Part shown: positions 1-6,740 of the stretch, in pieces
How the letters are laid out: each line of letters starts with the position of its first letter
Numbering within the stretch: position 1 is the stretch's first letter
Source of the DNA: Candidatus Bathyarchaeota archaeon
GTDB taxonomy: Archaea > Thermoproteota > Bathyarchaeia > Bathyarchaeales > Bathyarchaeaceae
Direction: 5' to 3'
Assembly: GCA_020344715.1 (NCBI GenBank)
Contig: CP070828.1
Span: 1,009,822 to 1,020,901 of the forward strand
DNA length: 11,080 nucleotides
Notes under the pieces: model-generated
What the model was told of the DNA's origin: nothing
Database searches by the model: none
Seen by the model: only the letters and a program-made list of their open reading frames with translations
Translations under genes and position numbers: made by a program

Positions 1-1851
1 GAAGAGGTTATGGTGCAGACCGAAACCGTGACTAGACAAGCGCTAGCTGAACGGGTTAAGCCTGTGCTGTTCATTAACAAGGTAGATCGTCTCATAAAAG
101 AACTCAAGCTCAGTTCTGAGGAAGTTGAGAAAAAACTTCTCCGCATCATCCGCGACTTCAACAATCTGATTGAAGTCTACGGTGAACCTGGATTCAAAGA
201 GAAGTGGAAAGTAGATGCGGCGAAAGGAACAGTTGCTTTTGGATCTGCACTCCACAAATGGGGTTTCACTCTTGACATGGCCAAACAGAAAGGAATCAAA
301 TTCAGCGACATCGTCGAAACCTACAAGAAAGAGGCGTGGCAAGAACTTCCGAAGACTCTTCCGCTTCACACTGCCATACTCAACATGGTTGTAAAGCATC
401 ACCCAAACCCGATTGAATCTCAGAAATATCGAATACCGAAAATCTGGAAGGGCGACATAGACTCTGAAGTGGGACAAGCCATGCTTCATTGTCGCGACGA
501 TGGACCTACAGTCATGTGCATAACCTTGGCGCAGCTCGATCCTCACGCTGGACTCGTCGCCACCGGAAGACTGTTTTCCGGAGCAGTTACAGAAGGGGAT
601 CAAGTCTACCTTATAGGTGCCAGAAAAGAATATCGGACCCAGCAGGTTTCAATGTACATGGGAGCTTTCAGAGAAGTTGTTAATCGCATAGGCGCTGGAA
701 ACATTTCTGCCTTACTTGGGCTTGACCTTGCGAGAGCAGGAGAAACCTTGATCGGCACCACTCACAAGGATGTTATGGTGCCTTTTGAACGCATAAAATA
801 TGTGTCTGAGCCGGTTGTAACGATCGCAATTGAACCCAAGCATCCAAGAGACCTACCACGCTTGGTTGACGCAATGCATCGGCTGGCCATTGAAGATCCA
901 AATCTCGTAACCACAATTAACCAGGAAACGGGCGAGTACCTACTCAGCGGCATGGGCGAGCTTCATCTAGAAATCGCCTGCAAATTCCTGAGAGACTTCA
1001 CACGCGGGACCCTTGAGATCATCACGTCGAAGCCGCTCGTTGTTTACAGAGAAAGCGTTGCTGGGCAAGGGGTGTTAGCAATGGCCAAGAGCCCTAACAA
1101 GCACAACAGGTTCTGGATGCAGGTGGAACCGCTTGAAGAAAAAGTTGTGGAAATGATCGAGAAAGGCGATATCTCTGAGGTTATGAACCGCAAGGAGATG
1201 GGTGTCGTGCTTCGCAAGGAAGCGGGGTGGCCAGCCGACCTTGCGAGAAACGTTTTGGCCTTGGAAGATCACAGGAACATTATCATTGACGCAACCAAAG
1301 GTGTCCAATATCTGCGTGAAGTCAAAGATACAGTTATCTCTGGTTTTAGATGGGGCGCAGAGAGCGGTCCTCTAGCGGGAGAACCAATGCGAGCGATTAA
1401 GGTCATGCTTCTCGACGTCAAGTTGCACGAAGACCCTGTACATCGAGGACCTGCTCAGATCATGCCTGCCACTCGTCGTGCGCTGTACGGTTCGTTCCTA
1501 ACAGCCAGTCCAGTCATTCTCGAACCGATCTACAAAATCGGCGTAACAGTTTCAGCACAGTGGGTTGGCGATGTGAGCAGCATCATCACACGGAAAAGAG
1601 GAAGAATCGCATCTTCTGAGCAGAAAGGTCCCTTGACTATGGTCACTGGTTACATTCCGGTCTCAGAAACCTTCGGCTTGGCCGCTGAACTCAGGTCCGC
1701 AACTTCAGGTCACGCGTTTTGGCAGACTCAGTTTGATCATTGGGAAAAAGCTCCTGAAAGCATAGCGCAAACCGTCATAGCGGAGACACGTGAGCGACGA
1801 GGAATGCCTCGGGAAGTGCCTAAACCTAGCAGATTCATCGACGAAGCTTAG
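1..1851 (+). CDS. fusA: Translation elongation factor EF-2, 5'-truncated
   Basis: EF-2 is the ribosomal translocase GTPase that moves tRNA and mRNA after peptide bond formation. The reading frame is open from base 1 (EEVMVQTETV...), so the gene starts outside the window; the ATG at 10 is internal. About 616 codons are present. Archaeal EF-2 is usually around 730 residues, so roughly 115-120 N-terminal residues, including the P-loop and switch regions, are missing. Visible motifs are the G4 guanine-binding NKVD (codons 26-29), the G5-like SAL (82-84), the beta-barrel domain II and the C-terminal domains III-V. Domain IV carries VHRGPAQ; its His (codon 481, bases 1441-1443) is the residue modified to diphthamide in archaea and eukaryotes. 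The protein ends FIDEA, then TAG. The family call is certain. That the His is really modified is inference, since no dph gene is visible here. Confidence 0.97.
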   Translation, partial: EEVMVQTETVTRQALAERVKPVLFINKVDRLIKELKLSSEEVEKKLLRIIRDFNNLIEVYGEPGFKEKWKVDAAKGTVAFGSALHKWGFTLDMAKQKGIKFSDIVETYKKEAWQELPKTLPLHTAILNMVVKHHPNPIESQKYRIPKIWKGDIDSEVGQAMLHCRDDGPTVMCITLAQLDPHAGLVATGRLFSGAVTEGDQVYLIGARKEYRTQQVSMYMGAFREVVNRIGAGNISALLGLDLARAGETLIGTTHKDVMVPFERIKYVSEPVVTIAIEPKHPRDLPRLVDAMHRLAIEDPNLVTTINQETGEYLLSGMGELHLEIACKFLRDFTRGTLEIITSKPLVVYRESVAGQGVLAMAKSPNKHNRFWMQVEPLEEKVVEMIEKGDISEVMNRKEMGVVLRKEAGWPADLARNVLALEDHRNIIIDATKGVQYLREVKDTVISGFRWGAESGPLAGEPMRAIKVMLLDVKLHEDPVHRGPAQIMPATRRALYGSFLTASPVILEPIYKIGVTVSAQWVGDVSSIITRKRGRIASSEQKGPLTMVTGYIPVSETFGLAAELRSATSGHAFWQTQFDHWEKAPESIAQTVIAETRERRGMPREVPKPSRFIDEA

Positions 1852-1905
1852 ACGCTGCAAAGGTCGGCAGTGTTGCGCGCGCTTCGAAGACGGAGCAACG
1901 GAAGT

Positions 1906-1912
1906 CTTATAT
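1906..1912 (+). promoter_or_regulatory. Possible TATA box for the aminotransferase gene
   Basis: CTTATAT lies in the 128-base spacer between EF-2 and the aminotransferase. A start site about 25 bases downstream, near 1935, would leave a leader of about 45 bases before the ATG at 1980. The BRE context is not strong. The aminotransferase could instead be read through from EF-2. Confidence 0.35.
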
Positions 1913-1914
1913 CC

Positions 1915-1920
1915 TTTTTT
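1915..1920 (+). terminator. T6 run, possible EF-2 terminator
   Basis: Six T residues 63 bases after the EF-2 stop codon. Archaeal RNA polymerase can stop at U-rich tracts without a hairpin, and I see no clear stem in front of it. It sits just after the TATA-like box of the next gene, which is a plausible compact arrangement but not proof. Confidence 0.3.
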
Positions 1921-1979
1921 CGTTCGTTGGCTAACAAACACAAGATCGTTGCAGGTGACGTGGAAAAGACGGTATTTGC

Positions 1980-3185
1980 ATGATTAAAGACCTAACCGCT
2001 TTTTACTCCAAAGCTGCTCTTAACATGAAGCGTTCAGAAATCCGAGAGCTTCTCAAAATGACCCGACAACCTGACATCATTTCCTTTGCCGGCGGACTGC
2101 CTGATCCCGCAACTTTTCCAGTGAAAGACCTTGAAGAAATCTCGTGCCAGCTCTTGCGAGACAAAGGAGCTATTGCTCTGCAGTACGGACCCACCGAAGG
2201 AGAAGCTCCGTTGCGGCAAGAGATTGCCAAGTGGATGAGCCGCGAGAAAGCCACAATAAAGCCAGAAAACATCTTGATCACTGTCGGATCACAACAAGGT
2301 TTAGACATCATTGCAAAAGTGTTTCTGGACCCCCATGACATCGTGGTAGTTGAGATGCCTACGTACGTTGGTGGTTTGCAAGCCTTTAACGCCTACAGAG
2401 CACGGATGATTGGCGTGCCCCAAGACACTGACGGGATGAGGATGGATCTGTTGGAAAAAACACTTGCTCAACTTGCCAAGAGAGACAAGAAGCCTAAATT
2501 CATCTACGTTGTACCTGATTTCCAGAACCCTTCAGGTGCGACTTTGTCCTTGAAAAGGCGCAGGCAACTTCTCGACGTGGCACATCAATATGAAATTCCA
2601 ATTGTGGAAGACAGTCCTTATCGAGATCTACGTTTTGTAGGAAAATCTATTCCTGCTATCTACAGCTTAGACTCTGAGAATCATATCATAGCGCTGAGCA
2701 CCTTCTCCAAGCTGCTCTGCCCAGGTCTCCGACTCGCTTGGATCATGGCGCCGGCAGAATGGACCGACAGAATGGTCGTGGCCAAGCAAAGCATGGACCT
2801 GTGCTCTCCCAGTTATACGCAACTCATAGTAGCTGAGTACTTGAGGCGTGGACTGCTACAAAGGCAGATTGAAGGCATCTGCAAGTTATACAGCAGAAAA
2901 CTGAAGATTATGCTTGACGCCTTGGAAAAATACATGCCCAAAGGCGTCCGATGGTCCAAGCCGAAAGGAGGGTTATTCCTGTGGATCGAACTGCCGAAGA
3001 GGATGAGTGCAAACGATCTGTTTCCGAAAGCTGTTGAAAACGGCGTCGCCTATGTTGTCGGGACGGCTTTTCACTGCGATGGCACAGGACAGAACACCAT
3101 GAGGATCAATTTCTCGTACCCATCAGAGCCACAAATAGTGGAAGGAATTCAGCGACTCGCAGAAATGTTGAGGGCTAACATGTAA
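1980..3185 (+). CDS. PLP-dependent aminotransferase, class I/II (LysN/AroAT-like)
   Basis: A 401-residue fold-type I aminotransferase that moves an amino group between an amino acid and a 2-oxoacid using pyridoxal phosphate; cytosolic. The full family pattern is present: SFAGGLPDP near the N-terminus (35-43), YGPTEG (69-74), the glycine-rich turn TVGSQQGLD (101-109), FQNPSG with the cofactor-contacting Asn183, EDSPY with Asp211 (pyridine nitrogen) and Tyr214, the Schiff-base Lys244 in STFSK followed by PGLRLAW (Arg251, phosphate contact), and Arg375 in MRINFS (substrate carboxylate). The N-terminal GGLPDP signature is typical of the LysN/2-aminoadipate, aromatic and MocR-type branch. The true substrate cannot be read from the sequence. 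An in-frame stop at 1956-1958 makes ATG 1980 the first usable start. No convincing Shine-Dalgarno precedes it: AGGTGA at 1953-1958 is too far upstream. Confidence 0.95.
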   Translation: MIKDLTAFYSKAALNMKRSEIRELLKMTRQPDIISFAGGLPDPATFPVKDLEEISCQLLRDKGAIALQYGPTEGEAPLRQEIAKWMSREKATIKPENILITVGSQQGLDIIAKVFLDPHDIVVVEMPTYVGGLQAFNAYRARMIGVPQDTDGMRMDLLEKTLAQLAKRDKKPKFIYVVPDFQNPSGATLSLKRRRQLLDVAHQYEIPIVEDSPYRDLRFVGKSIPAIYSLDSENHIIALSTFSKLLCPGLRLAWIMAPAEWTDRMVVAKQSMDLCSPSYTQLIVAEYLRRGLLQRQIEGICKLYSRKLKIMLDALEKYMPKGVRWSKPKGGLFLWIELPKRMSANDLFPKAVENGVAYVVGTAFHCDGTGQNTMRINFSYPSEPQIVEGIQRLAEMLRANM

Positions 3186-3405
3186 CCTGATTGTGTACCA
3201 CGACGTCTCTTGGCTTGAACAAGCCTTCAAAGAGCTTTTTTTCCAATTTAACGTAGATTCCGAAGGCGAACTGTAAAATTTCGATTTCCATTTCAGAATG
3301 TACGAACGCATACTGCTGCCCTGCAATACAAATTCCCGGGAAAAATTTATCCATCCTTCTGACAACAATGGAAGCGCTGACTGGATCTTGGGGGTTTGAG
3401 ACCAT
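3175..3405 (-). CDS. Doubtful small hypothetical ORF antisense in the gap
   Basis: I do not recognise this 76-residue frame. It fills almost all of the 218-base gap between the aminotransferase and the nitroreductase. It has an ATG start at the CATG shared with the nitroreductase start (3403-3406), and its last 11 bases overlap the 3' end of the aminotransferase. The product has a balanced composition, with a hydrophobic/acidic middle (FAFVHSEMEIEILQFAFGIY) and a basic C-terminal third (LEKKLFEGLFKPRDVVVHNQ), without obvious low-complexity bias. Against it: no Shine-Dalgarno, no clear upstream TATA box, and a good terminator hairpin and a promoter for the neighbours lie within it. It may be a chance open frame. 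Confidence 0.22.
   Translation of the reverse strand: MVSNPQDPVSASIVVRRMDKFFPGICIAGQQYAFVHSEMEIEILQFAFGIYVKLEKKLFEGLFKPRDVVVHNQVTC
3207..3242 (+). terminator. Hairpin plus T7 terminator of the aminotransferase gene
   Basis: GGCTT (3212-3216) pairs with AAGCC (3221-3225) across a GAAC loop. The stem can be lengthened by CTCTT (3207-3211) with AAGAG (3230-3234), leaving a TTCA bulge. A run of seven T follows at 3236-3242. It starts 21 bases after the aminotransferase stop and has the look of an intrinsic terminator. It lies inside the doubtful antisense ORF at 3175-3405, which counts against that ORF. Confidence 0.55.
3341..3350 (+). promoter_or_regulatory. TATA box of the nitroreductase gene
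   Basis: AAAAATTTAT preceded by CCCGGG. A start site about 25 bases downstream (near 3371) would give a leader of about 33 bases to the ATG at 3404, with the ribosome-binding site inside it. It would place the alternative ATG at 3368 at or upstream of the transcript start, so the box supports the 3404 start. Confidence 0.5.
3390..3395 (+). promoter_or_regulatory. Shine-Dalgarno-like site deciding the nitroreductase start
   Basis: GGGGGT ends 8 bases before ATG 3404. It is a partial match to the archaeal GGAGGT core at normal spacing. The upstream in-frame ATG at 3368 has no such site, and the 12 extra residues (MEALTGSWGFET) do not fit the family N-terminus. Confidence 0.45.
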
Positions 3406-3973
3406 GATCTATGAGAAAATAACGAGCCGAAGAACAATAAGAAAGTATGTGAGAAAAAATATTCCAAAAAACGTGTTCATCAAGTGTGTCGACGCCGCGA
3501 GGCTCTCGCCTTCATCGATGAACCTTCAACCTTTGAAATACATGATTGTTGATGATCAAAGATTGCTGGAAAAGGTATTCTTGACGCTGAAATGGGCGGG
3601 CTACCTGCCTGACTATCACCCCAGCAAGGAGGAGATGCCCAGCGGGTACATCGTCATTTTGCTGGACAAGGACATCCGCAAAAGCTATGGCGTTGATCCA
3701 GGCATTGCGGCCATGAGCATCTCTATGGTGGCCTATGAAGAAGAACTAGGCTCGTGTATCTTGGGTGCGATTGACAAGCCAAAGCTAAGGCGAATTCTGA
3801 ACCTCCCAGAGAATCTTGAAATCATCTTGGTTGTGGCCCTCGGCTATCCAGCTGAGAATCCGATTGTGGACAGAGTGAAAGATGGAGACATCAAATACTG
3901 GCTCGATAGTGACCAGGTGCTGCATGTCCCTAAACGGGATCTTGAGGATATCCTGAAATGGAATGAGTACTGA
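3404..3973 (+). CDS. Nitroreductase-family FMN oxidoreductase
   Basis: A 189-residue flavoprotein of the nitroreductase fold. Family members are usually dimeric, bind FMN, and reduce nitro compounds, quinones, flavins or other acceptors with NAD(P)H; the physiological substrate here is unknown. Evidence: the N-terminal FMN-phosphate motif SRRTIRKY (8-15), the second FMN motif SPSSMNLQP (35-43), and the LGSCILGAID segment (115-124) that matches the usual GLG-sCwiga region, then ILVVALGYPAE near the end. Several archaeal members have this compact size. I chose ATG 3404 rather than 3368 because of the Shine-Dalgarno-like GGGGGT, the TATA position and the family N-terminus. Tandem stops (TGA then TAA) end the gene. 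It converges on the collagen-like gene with a gap of 50 bases, where a short T-rich stretch (TTTTCTTCC) could serve as its terminator. Confidence 0.92.
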   Translation: MIYEKITSRRTIRKYVRKNIPKNVFIKCVDAARLSPSSMNLQPLKYMIVDDQRLLEKVFLTLKWAGYLPDYHPSKEEMPSGYIVILLDKDIRKSYGVDPGIAAMSISMVAYEEELGSCILGAIDKPKLRRILNLPENLEIILVVALGYPAENPIVDRVKDGDIKYWLDSDQVLHVPKRDLEDILKWNEY

Positions 3974-4023
3974 TAATGCACGCCCGCGTCTGGTTTTCTT
4001 CCTCAGCAGATTCTTAAGTGGGC

Positions 4024-4710
4024 TCAGTCCGAAGCGATTTCCATTGCTGTAAGCGTTCGGTCAAGTATGTTTGGGAAACCACCGGTTGCCACTTTTACCT
4101 GAAACTGCACGTTGATAGTGTGCGTTCCAGCGGGAAGCGAGTCAGTGAGGAATTCAATGTGTCCGTTCATTTCGTAGACTCCGCTGGCAGGAGTCTGACT
4201 TGCACAGACATACTTGCTGCTGTTCTGATTGCTGTCCACGACCAGGCGTACCCAGATTGAGGCCGGTGACGCTACGAGATGCGTGCCTGAGAATTGGGCA
4301 AAGATCTTGGAATCCTGCTGAACGATGATGGTGAGTTGCATGGAAGCGTCGAACGTGGACATGTTGTGCCACTGTTCCGTCGCGTAGCTGCTGGTGTCGA
4401 CTTGAGTGTCGTTTCGGTTTTGCCGGATTTGCAGAATGGCATCAGTGCCATCTTGACCTGCGGGCCCCTCGGGGCCAGGTACTCCCTGTTCACCTTGTGG
4501 TCCTTCAGGCCCTTCTGGTCCGGTCTCGCCCTGCGGTCCCTCGTCACCTTGCGGTCCTGCCGGTCCGGTTTCGCCCTGGAGACCTTGCGGTCCTGGAGCT
4601 GCAAAGAATGGGGCAACGAGTGCCCCGCCAAGAATACCTGTAATGAACCCGATCAGAAGAACTAGAACCATAATTTTCCAAGGCCAAGTAGTGTCTTTTT
4701 TGGCTCTCAC
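4024..4710 (-). CDS. Membrane-anchored collagen-like protein
   Basis: A 228-residue protein in three parts. Residues 1-10 are short and basic (MRAKKD...). Residues 11-37 are a single hydrophobic membrane segment, either a signal anchor or an uncleaved signal peptide, so the rest should face outward. Residues 40-90 are 17 unbroken Gly-X-Y triplets rich in Pro, Gln and Glu, the pattern of a collagen triple helix. Residues 91-228 look like alternating beta strands with several NxS/T sites and finish with [11 protein letters not shown]; this is consistent with a jelly-roll-like trimerising head, but that is inference. The start is GTG at 4708-4710 with AGGTG (4718-4722) at 7-base spacing; no ATG fits better. 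It is divergent from the MFS gene and convergent with the nitroreductase. The collagen-like class is clear. The role (surface filament, adhesion, cell contact) is unknown. Phage tail-fibre proteins have similar designs, but no phage genes are nearby. Confidence 0.88.
   Translation of the reverse strand: MRAKKDTTWPWKIMVLVLLIGFITGILGGALVAPFFAAPGPQGLQGETGPAGPQGDEGPQGETGPEGPEGPQGEQGVPGPEGPAGQDGTDAILQIRQNRNDTQVDTSSYATEQWHNMSTFDASMQLTIIVQQDSKIFAQFSGTHLVASPASIWVRLVVDSNQNSSKYVCASQTPASGVYEMNGHIEFLTDSLPAGTHTINVQFQVKVATGGFPNILDRTLTAMEIASD
4441..4593 (-). repeat. DNA coding for 17 collagen Gly-X-Y triplets
   Basis: A degenerate 9-base periodicity built on GGN CCN/GAN CAG/GAG codons. On the + strand, near-repeats such as CCGGTTTCGCCCTG and CCGGTCTCGCCCTG can be seen. 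Every third codon is glycine without interruption. Such tracts can change copy number by slippage. Confidence 0.85.
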
Positions 4711-4717
4711 TGTTCAA

Positions 4718-4723
4718 CACCTT
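4718..4723 (-). promoter_or_regulatory. Shine-Dalgarno supporting the GTG start of the collagen-like gene
   Basis: AAGGTG on the minus strand, 7 bases before GTG 4710. It matches the archaeal GGAGGTGA core over five bases and decides between the GTG and any later ATG, since the first internal Met (residue 14) already lies in the membrane segment. Confidence 0.55.
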
Positions 4724-4747
4724 GTTGTGTTCTTGCTGGAAGAAAGG

Positions 4748-4756
4748 ATAAAACGC
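4748..4756 (-). promoter_or_regulatory. Possible TATA box of the collagen-like gene
   Basis: On the minus strand, CGTTTTATCC contains a TTTTAT core about 40 bases before the GTG. A start about 25 bases on would put the 5' end close to the Shine-Dalgarno site, giving a very short leader. The match is only moderate. Confidence 0.35.
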
Positions 4757-4804
4757 TTGTGAAAGCAGCATCAGAATATCATGTATGAATCTGTAATCAC
4801 TTTC

Positions 4805-4820
4805 ACACGTTCGTATGTGT
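4805..4820. promoter_or_regulatory. Imperfect 16-bp palindrome in the divergent spacer
   Basis: ACACGTTCGTATGTGT matches its own reverse complement at 12 of 16 positions, centred on CG, with perfect ACAC/GTGT ends. It lies between the divergent collagen-like and MFS genes, where a dimeric regulator could bind. No regulator is identified. Confidence 0.3.
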
Positions 4821-4849
4821 AAAGCTCTTCTGCTAATCACCTAGCCTCG

Positions 4850-4857
4850 CACATGTG
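4850..4857. promoter_or_regulatory. CACATGTG palindrome in the divergent spacer
   Basis: A perfect 8-bp palindrome. After one mismatched pair it extends by a further 2 bp on each side (TC...GA), spanning 4847-4860. It shares the CACA/TGTG half-site with the imperfect palindrome 30-45 bases away. A paired operator is possible, but the length is short enough for chance. Confidence 0.3.
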
Positions 4858-4931
4858 AGAACCAGCCCGCAATATTAAAATGCCTTGACCACGAAAAGGA
4901 GGTCTGGTTTTTCAGAGCTGGAAACGGTTCA

Positions 4932-4941
4932 CCTTTTTAAG
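4932..4941 (+). promoter_or_regulatory. Possible TATA box of the MFS transporter gene
   Basis: CCTTTTTAAG, with its centre about 55 bases before ATG 4993. Start of transcription near 4962 would leave a leader of about 30 bases. The remaining spacer (4711-4992) holds this box, the opposite TATA box and two palindromes, and no open frame I believe in. Confidence 0.4.
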
Positions 4942-4992
4942 TTCGAGATCTTATGTTGAGGAATACATTCGCTGAGGAATGAGCGGTCGAAG

Positions 4993-6237
4993 ATGTCAAA
5001 GACTGTTCGAGCAAAGATCAGAAGTGAATTCGCTTTCATGCGAGGCAACTTGCTTACTCTAATTGTGAGTTGGCTGTTTGTGTATTTTACCTTCTCACTG
5101 GTGTTCTCTTTTGAATCCCCGTATTTTAGAGCGCTGGGGGCTCCTCCCTCGATCATCGGTTTAATGGGTTCTATTGGAGCCGCAACCTTAGGGTTGGTTC
5201 GAATTCCAGGGGCTTACATTGCCGACAAGTATGGCAGAAAACAGATAATAGTGACCATGACGTTTATGATCGCCGTTTCGTATCTCTTCTACATCTTTGC
5301 CCCAACCTGGAGATTTGTGCTCATCGGCATGGTTCTATCGAACTTAAGTCTAATCTACCAGCCGGCTCTCGACGCAATACTTGCCGACTCTGTTCCTCCA
5401 GAAAAACGTGGGATGGGCTATGCTGCCACAAATGTGATTCCCAACATCCCAACGATATTTGCACCCGCTACCGCCGCGTTCATGGTAGAGACTTTCGGCC
5501 TCGTTCCAGGCATGCGCATAGTCTACACCGTGGTTTTCTTCTGTCTGATGGCTGCAGCCGTCATTAGACTGCTTTTTCTCAAGGAAACGCTTGATACTCC
5601 CCAGAAAATCAAGCTAGCAGAGATGAAAGCAGCTTTCAGAAACTCTTTGAGCGCAATAGCAGAAGCTTGGAGAGACATGCCACCAACCTTAAGGTTCCTT
5701 ACGATTGCCTTTCTGGTGAGCGCTTTTGAAGAACCCATGTTTCGCATGTTCACGTCGCTTTACGTGTTCGATATGGTTGGGGTAAGCGAGATGGAATGGG
5801 GTCTTGTGAATACTGCATCTGTTGCCATTACACTGGTTCTAGGATTTCCTCTCGGCAAGATTGTAGACAAGATTGGACGGAAAAGGTCTATACTTCTGGC
5901 GAATCTTCTCTACATCCCGGCAAGTGTCCTTTTCTTATACTCTGGAAGCTTTGCTCAGTTGCTCGTTGTCTTCATGGTGTTCAGCGTGGGCGGATGCTTA
6001 ATCATGCCGGCGTACAATGCCTTGTTGGCCGACATGATTCCCCGAGAGAAACGAGGTCGAATTCTGGGCACAATTGTAACCCTGAACATTCTAGCAACCG
6101 TTCCCTCATCGACTCTTGGTGGCTTCCTTTACGACGTCAACCCTGTTCATCCGTTCGTTTTCGCAATTATTCTGGGCATCGCAGTGAGTTTGATAATACT
6201 TTTTACGGTTAAAGAGCCTAAAACGAGAGAAAGATAG
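4993..6237 (+). CDS. Major facilitator superfamily (MFS) transporter
   Basis: A 414-residue integral membrane protein with the hydrophobic pattern of 12 transmembrane helices in two homologous halves. Both halves carry the MFS motif A in the loop after their second helix: GAYIADKYGRK (73-83) and GKIVDKIGRKR (288-298). A second internal echo follows the fourth helix of each half, ADSVPPEKRG (131-140) and ADMIPREKRG (346-355). The soluble middle loop runs about 196-232. The two-fold repeat makes the family certain. MFS proteins are secondary carriers driven by ion gradients, and this type is often annotated as multidrug or sugar exporter; the substrate cannot be told. ATG 4993 has only a weak upstream GAGCGGT. 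The gene is divergent from the collagen-like gene. The wHTH gene 75 bases downstream has its own promoter. Confidence 0.96.
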   Translation: MSKTVRAKIRSEFAFMRGNLLTLIVSWLFVYFTFSLVFSFESPYFRALGAPPSIIGLMGSIGAATLGLVRIPGAYIADKYGRKQIIVTMTFMIAVSYLFYIFAPTWRFVLIGMVLSNLSLIYQPALDAILADSVPPEKRGMGYAATNVIPNIPTIFAPATAAFMVETFGLVPGMRIVYTVVFFCLMAAAVIRLLFLKETLDTPQKIKLAEMKAAFRNSLSAIAEAWRDMPPTLRFLTIAFLVSAFEEPMFRMFTSLYVFDMVGVSEMEWGLVNTASVAITLVLGFPLGKIVDKIGRKRSILLANLLYIPASVLFLYSGSFAQLLVVFMVFSVGGCLIMPAYNALLADMIPREKRGRILGTIVTLNILATVPSSTLGGFLYDVNPVHPFVFAIILGIAVSLIILFTVKEPKTRER

Positions 6238-6282
6238 ACCTAACTGATTGCGAGTGTTGCTGTTGCCCCACAGTCACACAGA

Positions 6283-6290
6283 CTTAAATA
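6283..6290 (+). promoter_or_regulatory. TATA box of the wHTH gene (leaderless spacing)
   Basis: CTTAAATA is centred 26 bases before ATG 6313. Archaeal transcription starts about 25-27 bases from the box centre, so the transcript should begin at or beside the start codon. There is no Shine-Dalgarno in the gap, which agrees with a leaderless mRNA. Confidence 0.6.
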
Positions 6291-6298
6291 ACCTACTT

Positions 6299-6306
6299 CA
6301 GTACTG
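6299..6306. promoter_or_regulatory. CAGTACTG palindrome between TATA box and wHTH start
   Basis: A perfect 8-bp palindrome between the TATA box and the ATG, where bound protein would block RNA polymerase. As it precedes a DNA-binding regulator gene, autoregulation is an obvious possibility, but this is inference from position only. Confidence 0.3.
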
Positions 6307-6312
6307 GCATTC

Positions 6313-6570
6313 ATGAGAAAGCGAACCAAAATCGAAATTATGGCAGATATACTGAGTATCTGCCGGCGACCTCAAAACAAGACACGACTGCTTTACGAGG
6401 CAAATCTGTCCTGGAGCATGCTAAATCGATATCTCGACCAAATGCGCTCACTTCGGCTTCTGGAAATTCATCGTAGCCCGATCAGGTATCAAGCGACCCC
6501 AAAGGGCGGAAAATTTGTCGAGATCTGGGAAGAGATAGGCAAAATCCTGACATTCTCCCATTCCTGCTGA
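6313..6570 (+). CDS. Small archaeal winged-helix transcriptional regulator
   Basis: An 85-residue protein that looks like one winged-helix domain of the kind frequent in archaea (HTH_45/ArnR1-like, COG3432-type). The helix RTKIEIMADILSICRRP (4-20) leads to NKTRLLYEANLS (22-33), a recognition helix near SWSMLNRYLDQMRSLRLL (33-50), a wing EIHRSPIRYQATPKG (51-65), and a C-terminal helix FVEIWEEIGKIL (68-79) that in relatives often makes the dimer. It should bind DNA as a dimer. The target is unknown; its neighbours (MFS gene upstream, kor operon converging downstream) and itself are candidates. Start ATG 6313 agrees with the TATA spacing. The length is usual for the family. Confidence 0.88.
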   Translation: MRKRTKIEIMADILSICRRPQNKTRLLYEANLSWSMLNRYLDQMRSLRLLEIHRSPIRYQATPKGGKFVEIWEEIGKILTFSHSC

Positions 6571-6711
6571 TTCAAATATTTCCAATCACTTTTCGTGCAC
6601 GCACCTACGTCTACTACAGTTCTTTCACCAGTTTTTCTCACCTTTCTCGCGCATTAGAAGTGGTTCGCCTGGGCGCAGTAACAAATTGTGACTACAACAA
6701 GTGAGTTCTAC

Positions 6712-6718
6712 TTTTAAA
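6712..6718 (+). promoter_or_regulatory. TATA-like box with no protein gene downstream
   Basis: TTTTAAA after CTAC. Transcription from about 6741 on the plus strand would run through a hairpin-rich stretch and then antisense into korC. It could serve a small RNA or be a chance match. Confidence 0.3.
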
Positions 6719-6740
6719 CCTCTACTGGTTTAGCATTTCA

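Noticed and set aside
43..603. 186-codon minus-strand frame inside EF-2
   Set aside because: A shadow of the EF-2 frame; the plus strand is unambiguous EF-2 throughout.
4544..4840. 98-codon minus-strand frame overlapping the collagen-like gene start
   Set aside because: It runs in another frame of the Gly-X-Y coding stretch and the spacer, and the overlapping collagen-like frame has the Shine-Dalgarno and membrane segment.
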